Below, in pieces: positions 53,801 through 59,906 of a DNA stretch of 64,000 nucleotides; the stretch's first letter is position 1; the number at the start of each line of letters is the position of its first letter. The DNA lies in contig JAFQHN010000021.1 of the NCBI GenBank assembly GCA_017397935.1, forward strand, positions 1-64,000, read 5' to 3'. Origin of the DNA: Bacillota bacterium (GTDB lineage Bacteria > Bacillota > Dehalobacteriia > UBA4068 > UBA4997). The notes below the pieces were generated by a model, which saw only the letters and a program-made list of their open reading frames with translations, searched no databases and was not told the DNA's origin. The position numbers were made by a program, and so were the translations under genes.

Positions 53801-54027
53801 ACGCCTCTCCTGCTCTCTCTGGCCGCCCGTCTGGCATCGTCCACGCCATAATTCAGCATGGCCGCCAACTGCCGCTGCCGCTTATCCTCATCCTGCACCG
53901 CAGGCTCGCTTTTGGGTTTTCCCTTCGGCCAAAACACAAACGGCTCTCTCACCCAGGCACCCAGCCAAAAGGCCGCAAGATATGTCACGGCAATCGCAAA
54001 TTGGCCCACAATCTCCCAACAGTACAT
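53797..54027 (-). CDS. Small membrane-anchored phage protein
   Basis: 76 residues from ATG 54027 (GCAGGTGATC upstream). An N-terminal helix (VGQFAIAVTYLAAFWLGAWV) is followed by a basic, charged tail (DDARRAARESRRG). Unrecognised. It lies between coat and fibre genes; a strong hairpin precedes it. Confidence 0.6.
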   Translation of the reverse strand: MYCWEIVGQFAIAVTYLAAFWLGAWVREPFVFWPKGKPKSEPAVQDEDKRQRQLAAMLNYGVDDARRAARESRRGV

Positions 54028-54045
54028 ATGATCACCTGCCCTTAA

Positions 54046-54076
54046 TGCAAAGGGGGAAGTTATTTCCCCCTTTGCA
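54046..54076 (-). other. Perfect 13-bp inverted repeat after the coat gene
   Basis: TGCAAAGGGGGAA and TTCCCCCTTTGCA flank a 5-nt loop, with no T-tract behind. Such hairpins after coat genes can protect the mRNA 3' end or reduce read-through, letting coat be made in excess. Confidence 0.75.
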
Positions 54077-54090
54077 CTCACATACCTTGC

Positions 54091-54930
54091 TTAGCCTCTG
54101 GCCGCAGTCAGACCGGCATAAACGCCCATTTCCTTGGCCTTGATAACAAAGGCGTCATAGTACCAACGACCCTGCAACAGCCAGCCGTCCACATCCTTAA
54201 CCTCGGTCAGAATTCTGGCCGTTTTCAGCTTCACAGGGCGCAGAAGCGAGCCCTTATAGGTCAGCAAAAATTCGACGTCAGCGGGCAAATAGCTGTCGGG
54301 CACCTTAACAATACGCATATTGCCCACATTGCCCACTTCGCCCTTCTTCACAGCCTTAACGCCCAGCGCCTCCAAATTCATAAACTCCGAAGACTGGCGG
54401 AGATAGTTATAGTTTCTAACCGGCAGGTAAACCACACGGTTGTCATCAGGCACCAGCGCATTGTCCAGCGCAGCACCCGCATCCAGCAGTTTGCCCACCA
54501 CATTGGTCTTGGTCAGCGCACCGGTTGCCGCCTTGGTACCGGCCGCATTCACCCAGGCGTTAAAGGTGTACTTGTCCATCATCGGTACCACCTTCTCCGC
54601 AATCTGCAAATTCATCATGCGGCCTGCTCTTTTCATCATCATCTGGTCGCTGTAATTGCCGCGGTCAATGCTGATGGAGAAGCTCTTTTCCTCGTTCATA
54701 GTCAAGGTCTGCAAGCTGTCCTCCATCTCGGTCATCTGGCCAAAGCGGTCGGCGGTTGCAGTACGGTCATAATCCACCAAATCCACCGTTTTGGGGGTCC
54801 AGATGTTCAGGCTGCGTACACCCTCAAAGCTGTAATCGTTACTGTAATTGCCGGCCACATAGCTCGCCTTGGTAAAGGCAGTTGCAATCTTGCCGGAGTA
54901 AGAAGTTGCCAGGTTAATAGAAGTTGCCAT
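54091..54930 (-). CDS. Major capsid (coat) protein
   Basis: 279-residue coat protein of the HK97-fold/P5 (P22-like) group. It follows the scaffold gene and shows INLATSYSGKIATAF, then the LNIWTPKTVDLVDYD loop. The TMNEEKSFSISIDRGNYSDQM strand, a helical spine (RMMNLQIAEKVVPMMDKYTFN) and PDDNRVVYLPVRNYNYL complete the pattern. TGAGGAG precedes the ATG. Strong identification from position and architecture, though not from a single motif. Confidence 0.85.
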   Translation of the reverse strand: MATSINLATSYSGKIATAFTKASYVAGNYSNDYSFEGVRSLNIWTPKTVDLVDYDRTATADRFGQMTEMEDSLQTLTMNEEKSFSISIDRGNYSDQMMMKRAGRMMNLQIAEKVVPMMDKYTFNAWVNAAGTKAATGALTKTNVVGKLLDAGAALDNALVPDDNRVVYLPVRNYNYLRQSSEFMNLEALGVKAVKKGEVGNVGNMRIVKVPDSYLPADVEFLLTYKGSLLRPVKLKTARILTEVKDVDGWLLQGRWYYDAFVIKAKEMGVYAGLTAARG

Positions 54931-54959
54931 AGTTTTATCTCCTCATTTCTGTTTTCATT

Positions 54960-54998
54960 TTCTGTTGTTTTGTTCCGTTATTCTGTTGTTTTGTTCCG
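54960..54998. repeat. 18-bp direct repeat in the scaffold-coat gap
   Basis: TTCTGTTGTTTTGTTCCG occurs at 54960-54977 and 54981-54998, in the leader before the coat ribosome site. Probably a small tandem duplication. Confidence 0.7.
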
Positions 54999-55008
54999 CT
55001 TTCGGCTG

Positions 55009-56013
55009 TTACCAGCCCATCATATCCATCCCGTCGGCAAACCAATCCTTGCCGCCGCCCACGCTGTTTTCCAATCTTCCGGGGCTTTTGGCCAGGTTTC
55101 GTTTGTTAAGCCTTTCCTGTTCCAGCTGTCTGCCAAGCTCGGCCTTTTCGGCCTCCGCCTTTTGCAGCAGCCAGTTCTGGTAGGCTTCAAACGGGGGCAG
55201 CTGCTTCTCGACCGAAAGCTGGATAACTTCCGGCGGCAGCTCGTTCACACCGTACACCGCCACCAGTTTGCGGATACTCTCCGCCAGCGCCTCACCGTGT
55301 CCGTCTTTGTCAGCGCCGCTGTCCTTGGTTTCCTCGGTGTTCGGCTCCCCTTCCTCCTCTGCCACATTGGCAGGGGAAGATTGGTTTTTGGCTTGCAGCA
55401 TCTCACGCACGGTAATCTGGTTTTCGGCCAGCAGCCTTGCCAGCGCCTCATCCATACCGTTTTCCATCAGCTCACCGGCAAGCTTGTCAACCTTATCCGC
55501 TGCCTGCCGGGCTTTCAGTTCCGTCAGCAATTCTGCCGTGCTCTTTCCTCGCTCGGCCGCCAGCTCACGCAAAGCCATTGCCTCCACCCGGAACTCATCA
55601 TACCCCTGCCGCACACGGTCATAATCGCCGCCCTTGCTGGCCAGCTGCAAAATATCCTGCAAGCCGTATTCCTGCTCCTTCCCCCGAATTTTCAGGGTAT
55701 ATCGGGGCTCACTCTTATCCTCGGTGTTCTTTGGTTCTGCCTCTGCCTCTGCGGTGGTGTCCGCGGCCCTGGCATCCCCTGTTTCGGCATCTGTGTCACC
55801 TGCGGGGGTGTCCGCCGGCTGTCCATCGGTACCGTTCATATCATCAACGAAGGTGGTGTCCTCCGTGGTGTTATCTGCATCGCTGTTATCTTCATTTTGG
55901 GGCACATATTGCCCAAAATCCTCGGCGGCATCATCAAAGCCGCTGTCAAAAAACTCTCCCAAATCATTCTCGGTCACAGTTTCGGTCATATCGCCCATCA
56001 TTTCCAAATCCAC
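55009..56013 (-). CDS. Scaffold protein
   Basis: 334 residues. The first 110 are extremely acidic and low-complexity (Asp, Glu, Thr, Ala), then a short TLKIRGKEQEYGLQDILQLA domain and a long helical region rich in Ala, Glu and Leu. The Lys/Arg-containing C-terminus ends DGMDMMGW. This charge layout and the place directly before coat are typical of podovirus scaffolds. The GTG start has GGGAGG at 8 nt. Confidence 0.85.
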   Translation of the reverse strand: MDLEMMGDMTETVTENDLGEFFDSGFDDAAEDFGQYVPQNEDNSDADNTTEDTTFVDDMNGTDGQPADTPAGDTDAETGDARAADTTAEAEAEPKNTEDKSEPRYTLKIRGKEQEYGLQDILQLASKGGDYDRVRQGYDEFRVEAMALRELAAERGKSTAELLTELKARQAADKVDKLAGELMENGMDEALARLLAENQITVREMLQAKNQSSPANVAEEEGEPNTEETKDSGADKDGHGEALAESIRKLVAVYGVNELPPEVIQLSVEKQLPPFEAYQNWLLQKAEAEKAELGRQLEQERLNKRNLAKSPGRLENSVGGGKDWFADGMDMMGW

Positions 56014-56016
56014 CGT

Positions 56017-56403
56017 TTATTCCTCCCTGCCAAAAGTTCTTTTAACCGCCACATATTCGGCCTTGGTAAAGCGGGTTTTCCCGGCCTCATAGCAGCTTTC
56101 CAAAAATCCCACCATATTGGCTTCGTCTCCGGCCTCATCCACATACAGTCTGGCCGCACAACCATACGCCGCACAGCCCATCAGCAGGCCCCGGTCAAAA
56201 GGCAGCTCGTCAGCCGCCGCATAAATTCTTACCCCCGGCGCTTCCTCACCTGCCGCCAGCCGCAATCGGTCATTCAGCGGCGCCAGTTCCGTCAACACCG
56301 CATTTACCACGGCCACAAACTGCTCACCGTATGCCCCTGCCGCACTCTGCTTTTCCGCCATCAACGGCAGCACACACTTGATATAAAACTCATTTAATGT
56401 CAA
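56017..56403 (-). CDS. Small head protein (putative)
   Basis: Unrecognised 128-residue protein between terS and scaffold. It is mainly helical, with LNEFYIKCVLPLMAEKQS, a central FDRGLLMGCAAYGCAARLY helix and a C-terminal FTKAEYVAVKRTFGREE. Length and location suggest a head-tail connector or small terminase-region protein. A TTG start is supported by AAGGAG at 9 nt. Confidence 0.65.
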   Translation of the reverse strand: MTLNEFYIKCVLPLMAEKQSAAGAYGEQFVAVVNAVLTELAPLNDRLRLAAGEEAPGVRIYAAADELPFDRGLLMGCAAYGCAARLYVDEAGDEANMVGFLESCYEAGKTRFTKAEYVAVKRTFGREE

Positions 56404-56423
56404 TTAGCGTCACTCCTTGTTTA

Positions 56424-56882
56424 TCACTTGTCCAATACGGTAATATTCACCTCAAAAGGCTTTTCCGTGCCAATCTTCACACTCTCGGTAAAAATCTGAT
56501 GGTGCTTACCCAACAGCTCCAACGCTTTCAGCCGCTGGGATAACGACGCAGGTCTTGGCACCAGCTCCTCGCCGTCCGCACCGTACACCGGGCAAACACC
56601 CGTACCGCCGGCAATTCTGGTCAACTCTTGCAGCACCTCCACCCGGCTCATCACCGCCGCCGCCTCAGAGGTTTTGCGCACTTTATCTTTCAGCTTTTCC
56701 ACTCTGGCCGCCACCTTGGGGTTTTGCAGCAGCTCGTATGCTTTTCTCCGCACCGTGGCCTCCTTCATCCGTCCGGCATTGTACGCCGCCCGATAAGCCC
56801 CACACACATCATCACTCGCCACCAATGCCTCGCAAAAACTGCTCATAGCCGGTGTCAAACCGTCTTTGTCCTTTACACCCAC
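56424..56882 (-). CDS. terS: Terminase small subunit
   Basis: 152 residues. The N-terminal HTH domain has the classic small-terminase pattern: LTPAMSSFCEALVASDDVCGAYRAAYNAGRMK, here written as two helices, then KEATVRRKAYELLQNPKVAARVEKL. It is followed by an oligomerisation helix and a C-terminal LSQRLKALELLGKHHQIF segment. I place the start at GTG 56882 behind AGGTG. The longer frame to 57014 would cross an intrinsic terminator. First gene of the late operon. Confidence 0.88.
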   Translation of the reverse strand: MGVKDKDGLTPAMSSFCEALVASDDVCGAYRAAYNAGRMKEATVRRKAYELLQNPKVAARVEKLKDKVRKTSEAAAVMSRVEVLQELTRIAGGTGVCPVYGADGEELVPRPASLSQRLKALELLGKHHQIFTESVKIGTEKPFEVNITVLDK

Positions 56883-56992
56883 ATTCTCACCTGCCTTTTG
56901 CTTTATTCCTCGCTTGTGCCGTATTTGCGCCGTATTTGGGCCGTTTTTTGGCCGTATTCCGGGCAAAACCACACCACCCTGTTTTTGGGCAT

Positions 56993-57022
56993 AAAAAAAG
57001 AGCACCGGCGTCAACCGGTGCC
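56993..57022 (-). terminator. Promoter-proximal terminator of the late operon
   Basis: GCACCGG/CCGGTGC stem with a 6-nt loop, followed by T-C-T7 on the minus strand. It lies only about 17 nt past the predicted late start site, so late genes need antitermination or read-through. Confidence 0.85.
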
Positions 57023-57044
57023 CTCATTCATATCCTCTATCTCC

Positions 57045-57074
57045 ATTTTAAGCGCATTTTTCGCGTTCTGTCAA
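57045..57074 (-). promoter_or_regulatory. Phage late promoter
   Basis: TTGACA (57074-57069) with TTAAAA at 17 bp (or TAAAAT at 18). Two AAAGATTACAGTT repeats lie just upstream. Confidence 0.7.
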
Positions 57075-57082
57075 CCCCAGAA

Positions 57083-57116
57083 AACTGTAATCTTTCAAAA
57101 ATTAACTGTAATCTTT
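57083..57116. repeat. Two 13-bp direct repeats upstream of the late promoter
   Basis: AAAGATTACAGTT (minus strand) occurs at 57116-57104 and 57095-57083, exactly 21 bp apart (two helical turns), ending 8 bp before the -35 box. This is the expected form of a two-site activator target. Confidence 0.75.
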
Positions 57117-57149
57117 TTGCAGAAGGCCTTTTTTGCCCCTCAAAACCAT

Positions 57150-57190
57150 AAAAAAAACAGCCGCACTTAACCCTCGGTCAAGCACGGCTT
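57150..57190 (-). terminator. Terminator ending the early (replication) operon
   Basis: AGCCGTGCTT pairs with AAGTGCGGCT around an 11-nt loop, followed by eight T on the minus strand. It separates the early genes from the late promoter. Confidence 0.85.
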
Positions 57191-57217
57191 GTCAAATTTT
57201 GTCAGATGTGTTAAAAT
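57189..57217 (+). promoter_or_regulatory. Promoter of the type I toxin mRNA
   Basis: TTGTCA, a 17-bp spacer and TAAAAT on the plus strand, opposite to all nearby genes. Confidence 0.8.
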
Positions 57218-57248
57218 TAAAAGGCAATCAAAAGGACGGGGCCAAACT

Positions 57249-57268
57249 CCTCACAGAAGGGAGTGAGG
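57249..57268 (+). promoter_or_regulatory. Hairpin covering the toxin ribosome site
   Basis: CCTCAC and GTGAGG form a stem whose loop and 3' arm contain AGAAGGGAG, 8 nt before the ATG at 57272. Hidden ribosome sites are common in type I toxin mRNAs. Confidence 0.65.
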
Positions 57269-57271
57269 CTT

Positions 57272-57349
57272 ATGACAGTGATGGAAGTACTTACTTTTAC
57301 ACTTGTCGTTATAGCGGCAATCACTCTGGGCAACCAGACAAAGAAATAG
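57272..57349 (+). CDS. Type I toxin peptide, holin-like (Hol-Tox) type
   Basis: A 25-residue peptide: MTVMEVLTFTLVVIAAI followed by a short polar, Lys-ending tail. A single hydrophobic helix after MTV-x-E and a Lys-rich end is the pattern of the putative holin-like toxins related to TxpA/BsrG. These insert in the membrane and harm the cell when the antisense RNA is lost. It has AGAAGGGAG upstream and its own promoter. It lies on the strand opposite to every gene around it, in a 510-bp gap. Confidence 0.75.
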   Translation: MTVMEVLTFTLVVIAAITLGNQTKK

Positions 57350-57364
57350 CCGCCCCCTAACAGC

Positions 57365-57449
57365 TAAAAAGAGAAGCGGCAATTTCAAGACTTAAAATTT
57401 TCAAGTTGGCCGTTTCCCTGCGGCAACAGGGATACCGTCCTTTTGTTTG
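57365..57449 (-). ncRNA. Antisense antitoxin RNA
   Basis: A predicted RNA of about 85 nt from the strong promoter at 57455-57483. It contains CCCTG/CAGGG and then a terminator-like stem (CGGCCAACTTG...CAAG-AAATTGCCG) followed by CTTCTCTTTTT. It is fully complementary to the 3' untranslated part of the toxin mRNA and starts from the opposite end, as in bsrG/SR4-type pairs. Ends are estimates. Confidence 0.7.
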
Positions 57450-57454
57450 CACCT

Positions 57455-57483
57455 ATTATACCAAAACCGCCTAAACCTGTCAA
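57455..57483 (-). promoter_or_regulatory. Promoter of the antitoxin RNA
   Basis: TTGACA, a 17-bp spacer and TATAAT: both boxes match the consensus fully, as expected for an abundant antitoxin. Confidence 0.85.
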
Positions 57484-57487
57484 TAAA

Positions 57488-57506
57488 GAAACATAGAAAC
57501 ATATCA
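57488..57506. promoter_or_regulatory. 19-bp motif shared with the moron operator
   Basis: The 19 bp differ at only two positions from 36023-36041. They lie 5 bp upstream of the antitoxin -35 box. Confidence 0.5.
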
Positions 57507-57525
57507 ACAAAGCAACATTAGCCGC

Positions 57526-57789
57526 TCACTCACGGGCGGCCTTTTTTTCTGCCCTCAGCCGCCGCAAAACTCTCCGCCGCAGCTGGTACACCCTGCTCTC
57601 ACTATACCCCATACGCTTGGCCACCTGCCGCCAGCTCAGACGCTCAACATACCGCATCCTTATCAGCCGCCCATCCGTGGCATTAAGCCTCTCCACGCAA
57701 CGGCTTAAAATCGCCAGCTGCTCCGCAGATACCCCTCCTTTACCATCCAAATCTGCCGCCAGCCGCCGCAGCGCTTTCAGCTCCTCCAT
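57526..57789 (-). CDS. Sigma-70 region-4-like HTH protein, candidate late regulator
   Basis: About 87 residues. The C-terminal half is a clear sigma region 4: LIRMRYVERLSWRQVAKRMG, then YSESRVYQLRRRVLRRL as recognition helix. The N-terminus is a short coil. Phage proteins of this type (ArpU/DUF1492-like) activate late transcription. It is the last early gene and sits just before the late promoter, so it is the best candidate for binding the 13-bp repeats. The ribosome site is weak; the start may be ATG 57789 or TTG 57795. Confidence 0.75.
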   Translation of the reverse strand: MEELKALRRLAADLDGKGGVSAEQLAILSRCVERLNATDGRLIRMRYVERLSWRQVAKRMGYSESRVYQLRRRVLRRLRAEKKAARE

Positions 57790-57798
57790 CTTCAACGC

Positions 57799-58266
57799 TT
57801 ATCGCCACCTTTGCACCTTATCATTCCAACACAACCGACAAAAATGCCGCAGCTTATCACTCACCCCTGCCAGGTCGGGCCCTTCATACTCCACGCTGCC
57901 ATCCTCGGCAAACAACGGGCACTCCTTCACCACATACTGTTCCGCGAATCTCGGATGTCGGCCATAATCCATCTGCCTGGTCACCCTGTCTGCCGCCCAC
58001 CCCTCCACCGGCGTTTCTCCGCTGGGGAATCCATCCACAAACGGGCAACCCATTCCGCCGCCGGCCCTTGCGCACCGCCAGCAAATAGATAGCTTACCGG
58101 GTTTCCCCGTTGCCTTCTTTACTCCCAGATATTTACTGCGTATTGCCCCCACATAACCCGCTCCAAAACCCACCAACTCTGCAATCTCCCGGTCTGTCGC
58201 CTCAGGGTGCTTGGCATAAGCCGCTTTTACCAGTTCAACCGCCTTGTCACTTGCATACACCGTCAT
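57799..58266 (-). CDS. Phage protein with HTH-like start and cysteine clusters
   Basis: 155 residues from ATG 58266 (AGGGTGA upstream). The N-terminus resembles a DNA-binding helix-turn-helix (AYAKHPEATDREIAELVGFG). The middle and end carry CWRCARAGGGMGCPF, ECPLF and CRLCW, suggesting zinc binding. It overlaps the preceding gene by 20 nt. Function unknown; a transcription or RNA-binding role is plausible. Confidence 0.7.
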   Translation of the reverse strand: MTVYASDKAVELVKAAYAKHPEATDREIAELVGFGAGYVGAIRSKYLGVKKATGKPGKLSICWRCARAGGGMGCPFVDGFPSGETPVEGWAADRVTRQMDYGRHPRFAEQYVVKECPLFAEDGSVEYEGPDLAGVSDKLRHFCRLCWNDKVQRWR

Positions 58267-58747
58267 CACGTTCACCCTGTCTTTCGGTGTAATCATCCAA
58301 TTCAGGCTTGTTTTCCATAGTCCAGATACAGCACATTAAATTCCAGCAAAAAGCCGCAGCGTGCGGCTCATCCTCCCACTTATCCAGATATTTCACATAA
58401 TGGCGTATCGCGCTGTCAATGTAACAATGTATGTTAATACCCTTTTCCCAGTTGCGCTCTCCATACTTCTCGGCCCCGGCCTCAAAATGCTTGGCCACCT
58501 CCATCAGCATCGGCAGCACACCGCCCATATATTCATTGGCAAACCAACGCAGGGCATAATACAAATGCACCACGCATCCATCACGCCGAAAAGTCTCAAT
58601 ACCGCGCAGGGGCGTATATTCACCGGCCTTGCCAACCAACATTTCCATTACCAACAGGGGCATCAAATCAAATCTGCCCTTGCCCTCCTGAATATCCCGC
58701 ACCGCACCGGTTGCAAACTCTCTGCGGGTTCCGCTGTCCAAAATCAT
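58247..58747 (-). CDS. dATP/dGTP diphosphohydrolase-like phage protein
   Basis: 166 residues. The signature GAVRDIQEGKGRFDLMP at the start, then EVAKHFEAGAEKYGERNWEKG and SAIRHYVKYLDKWEDEPHAAAFCWNL, matches the N-terminal dATP/dGTP diphosphohydrolase (MazG-like all-alpha NTP hydrolase) family. Acidic and lysine residues of the metal site are present. Such enzymes adjust the dNTP pool during phage replication. Strong GGAGGTG ribosome site; the ATGA overlaps the preceding gene. Confidence 0.8.
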   Translation of the reverse strand: MILDSGTRREFATGAVRDIQEGKGRFDLMPLLVMEMLVGKAGEYTPLRGIETFRRDGCVVHLYYALRWFANEYMGGVLPMLMEVAKHFEAGAEKYGERNWEKGINIHCYIDSAIRHYVKYLDKWEDEPHAAAFCWNLMCCIWTMENKPELDDYTERQGERDDGVCK

Positions 58748-59064
58748 TTATCCACACCTCCACGCAAGCTTTTTAACAAAAATGGTATTTTACTTCCCTT
58801 TATGCTGCAAAACTCATCACCCTTACGGCCCGCCAGCATCAGCGGGCCATAACACTCCATTCCGCAAAATTTACAGTTATACGTCAAGCCTTTTATCCGT
58901 GCCTCTTCGTTGCAGATAACCACGCAGCCTGACGCCACCGTCACGGTTTCAATCTTGCCGCCCACCCAGTCCTGTAAGGCCGCCAGCTCGTTCGGCATCA
59001 GGGGCTCAATCTCCGGCTCACATCCCGGCCGTTTAACAATCACCAGCATTTGTTTTTCTTTCAT
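58744..59064 (-). CDS. DUF3846 family protein
   Basis: 106 residues with the DUF3846 pattern: MLVIVKRPGCEPEIEPL, LQDWVGGKIETVTV, ICNEEARIKGLTYN and CGPLMLAG-like (here YGPLMLAGRKGDEF). DUF3846 proteins occur on phages and mobile elements, sometimes linked with ArdA-type antirestriction genes, but no activity is known to me. It also has C-x2-C (NCKFCGMEC). Overlaps both neighbours by 4 nt. Confidence 0.8.
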   Translation of the reverse strand: MKEKQMLVIVKRPGCEPEIEPLMPNELAALQDWVGGKIETVTVASGCVVICNEEARIKGLTYNCKFCGMECYGPLMLAGRKGDEFCSIKGSKIPFLLKSLRGGVDK

Positions 59065-59246
59065 TCCACTCCGCCCTCACATAAATCCTTATTGTCAAAT
59101 TCCCAAAGAGCCGGATACCTTGTGGTAGGGCATATAGAACCCTGCAACATACAGATATTGCCGTCAACATAACATCTATGTGTCTGGCAATACTCTTTTA
59201 CCTCCGCAAGTGTCCATTCGCCCAAAGGCTTATTGTTATCTGTCAT
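59061..59246 (-). CDS. Small cysteine-containing phage protein
   Basis: 61 residues with four cysteines (CQTHRCYVDGNICMLQGSIC), perhaps a small zinc or disulfide-stabilised fold. ATG 59246 uses a GGAGGTAATGAGTG site that is a copy of the end of the preceding gene. Unrecognised. Confidence 0.6.
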   Translation of the reverse strand: MTDNNKPLGEWTLAEVKEYCQTHRCYVDGNICMLQGSICPTTRYPALWEFDNKDLCEGGVE

Positions 59247-59284
59247 CACTCATTACCTCCAATGCCATCACTCATTACCTCCAA
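59244..59284. repeat. 22-bp tandem duplication
   Basis: The 19 bp at 59244-59262 recur exactly at 59266-59284. One copy forms the end of the hexapeptide-repeat gene and the other the ribosome site of the next gene. Confidence 0.85.
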
Positions 59285-59894
59285 ACCGTACCTTTGCCAA
59301 CTCAATAGCCGCCATATACTCTTTGGCGTGCTGGTTATCGCCGTGGGTTTCTTTTACTTTGGCTGCAAACTCGTCCAGATCGCCATAGAAGCACCCGCAG
59401 CGTACTCGACATTTACCATCTTCGCATTTGAAAAAAGTCGTGCAGGCATTTCGGCTGCCGATAGGCGCAATCCACAAAATGTCGGTGGTGTCACAGACCA
59501 TCGCCGAATCACAGACCTCCGCCGAACCAAAGACCATCGCCGAACCATAGACCATCGCCGAATCACAGACCATCGCCGAATCATAGACCATCGCCGAATC
59601 ACAGACCTCCGCCGAACCAAAGACCCTCGCCGAACCAAAGACCTCCGCCGAATCACAGACCCTCGCCGAACCAAAGACCCTCGCCGAATCACAGACCATC
59701 GCCGAATCACAGACCCACGCCGAACCCTCTTGGCTCAAATTTTCCTCTTTCTCAATCCAACCGCCCAGCGTACCTGCCTTAATCTCAAAGCCGCCAGCCA
59801 ATTTGAAGTCAATAACCGCTCTGATGCGGTGCAATGTTCTGCCCAACCATTCTTTGGTTTCGCCTGTAAATTCGTATTTCTTCATTCCGCTCAT
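59268..59894 (-). CDS. Hexapeptide-repeat (left-handed beta-helix) phage protein
   Basis: 208 residues in three parts. The N-terminal domain (MKKYEFTGETKEWLGRTLHR) is followed by 13 tandem six-residue units (residues 57-134) of the form D/G-S-A-M/R/E-V-C/Y/F. The C-terminal domain (DILWIAPIGSRNACTTFFKC, then VRCGCFYGDLDEFAAKVKE) completes it. Hexads with A/V at fixed places build a left-handed parallel beta-helix. The ends resemble phage proteins often found beside DUF3846-type genes. No catalytic site is visible. GGGAGG precedes the ATG. Part of the early operon. Confidence 0.8.
   Translation of the reverse strand: MSGMKKYEFTGETKEWLGRTLHRIRAVIDFKLAGGFEIKAGTLGGWIEKEENLSQEGSAWVCDSAMVCDSARVFGSARVCDSAEVFGSARVFGSAEVCDSAMVYDSAMVCDSAMVYGSAMVFGSAEVCDSAMVCDTTDILWIAPIGSRNACTTFFKCEDGKCRVRCGCFYGDLDEFAAKVKETHGDNQHAKEYMAAIELAKVRFGGNE
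59493..59726. repeat. 18-bp coding minisatellite, 13 units
   Basis: In-frame 18-bp units inside the hexapeptide-repeat gene. Units differ mainly at third positions and at the M/R/E and C/Y/F codons, so unit number can change by slippage without breaking the frame. Confidence 0.85.
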
Positions 59895-59906
59895 CGCCCT
59901 TCCTCC

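Noticed and set aside
59354-59710. Arg/Trp-rich 118-codon frame in the repeat region
   Set aside because: A second frame opened by the periodic repeat itself; the hexapeptide frame has the ribosome site and flanking domains.
59493-59726. CRISPR array
   Set aside because: The 18-bp units have no unique spacers and stay in frame within a coding sequence; it is a protein repeat.
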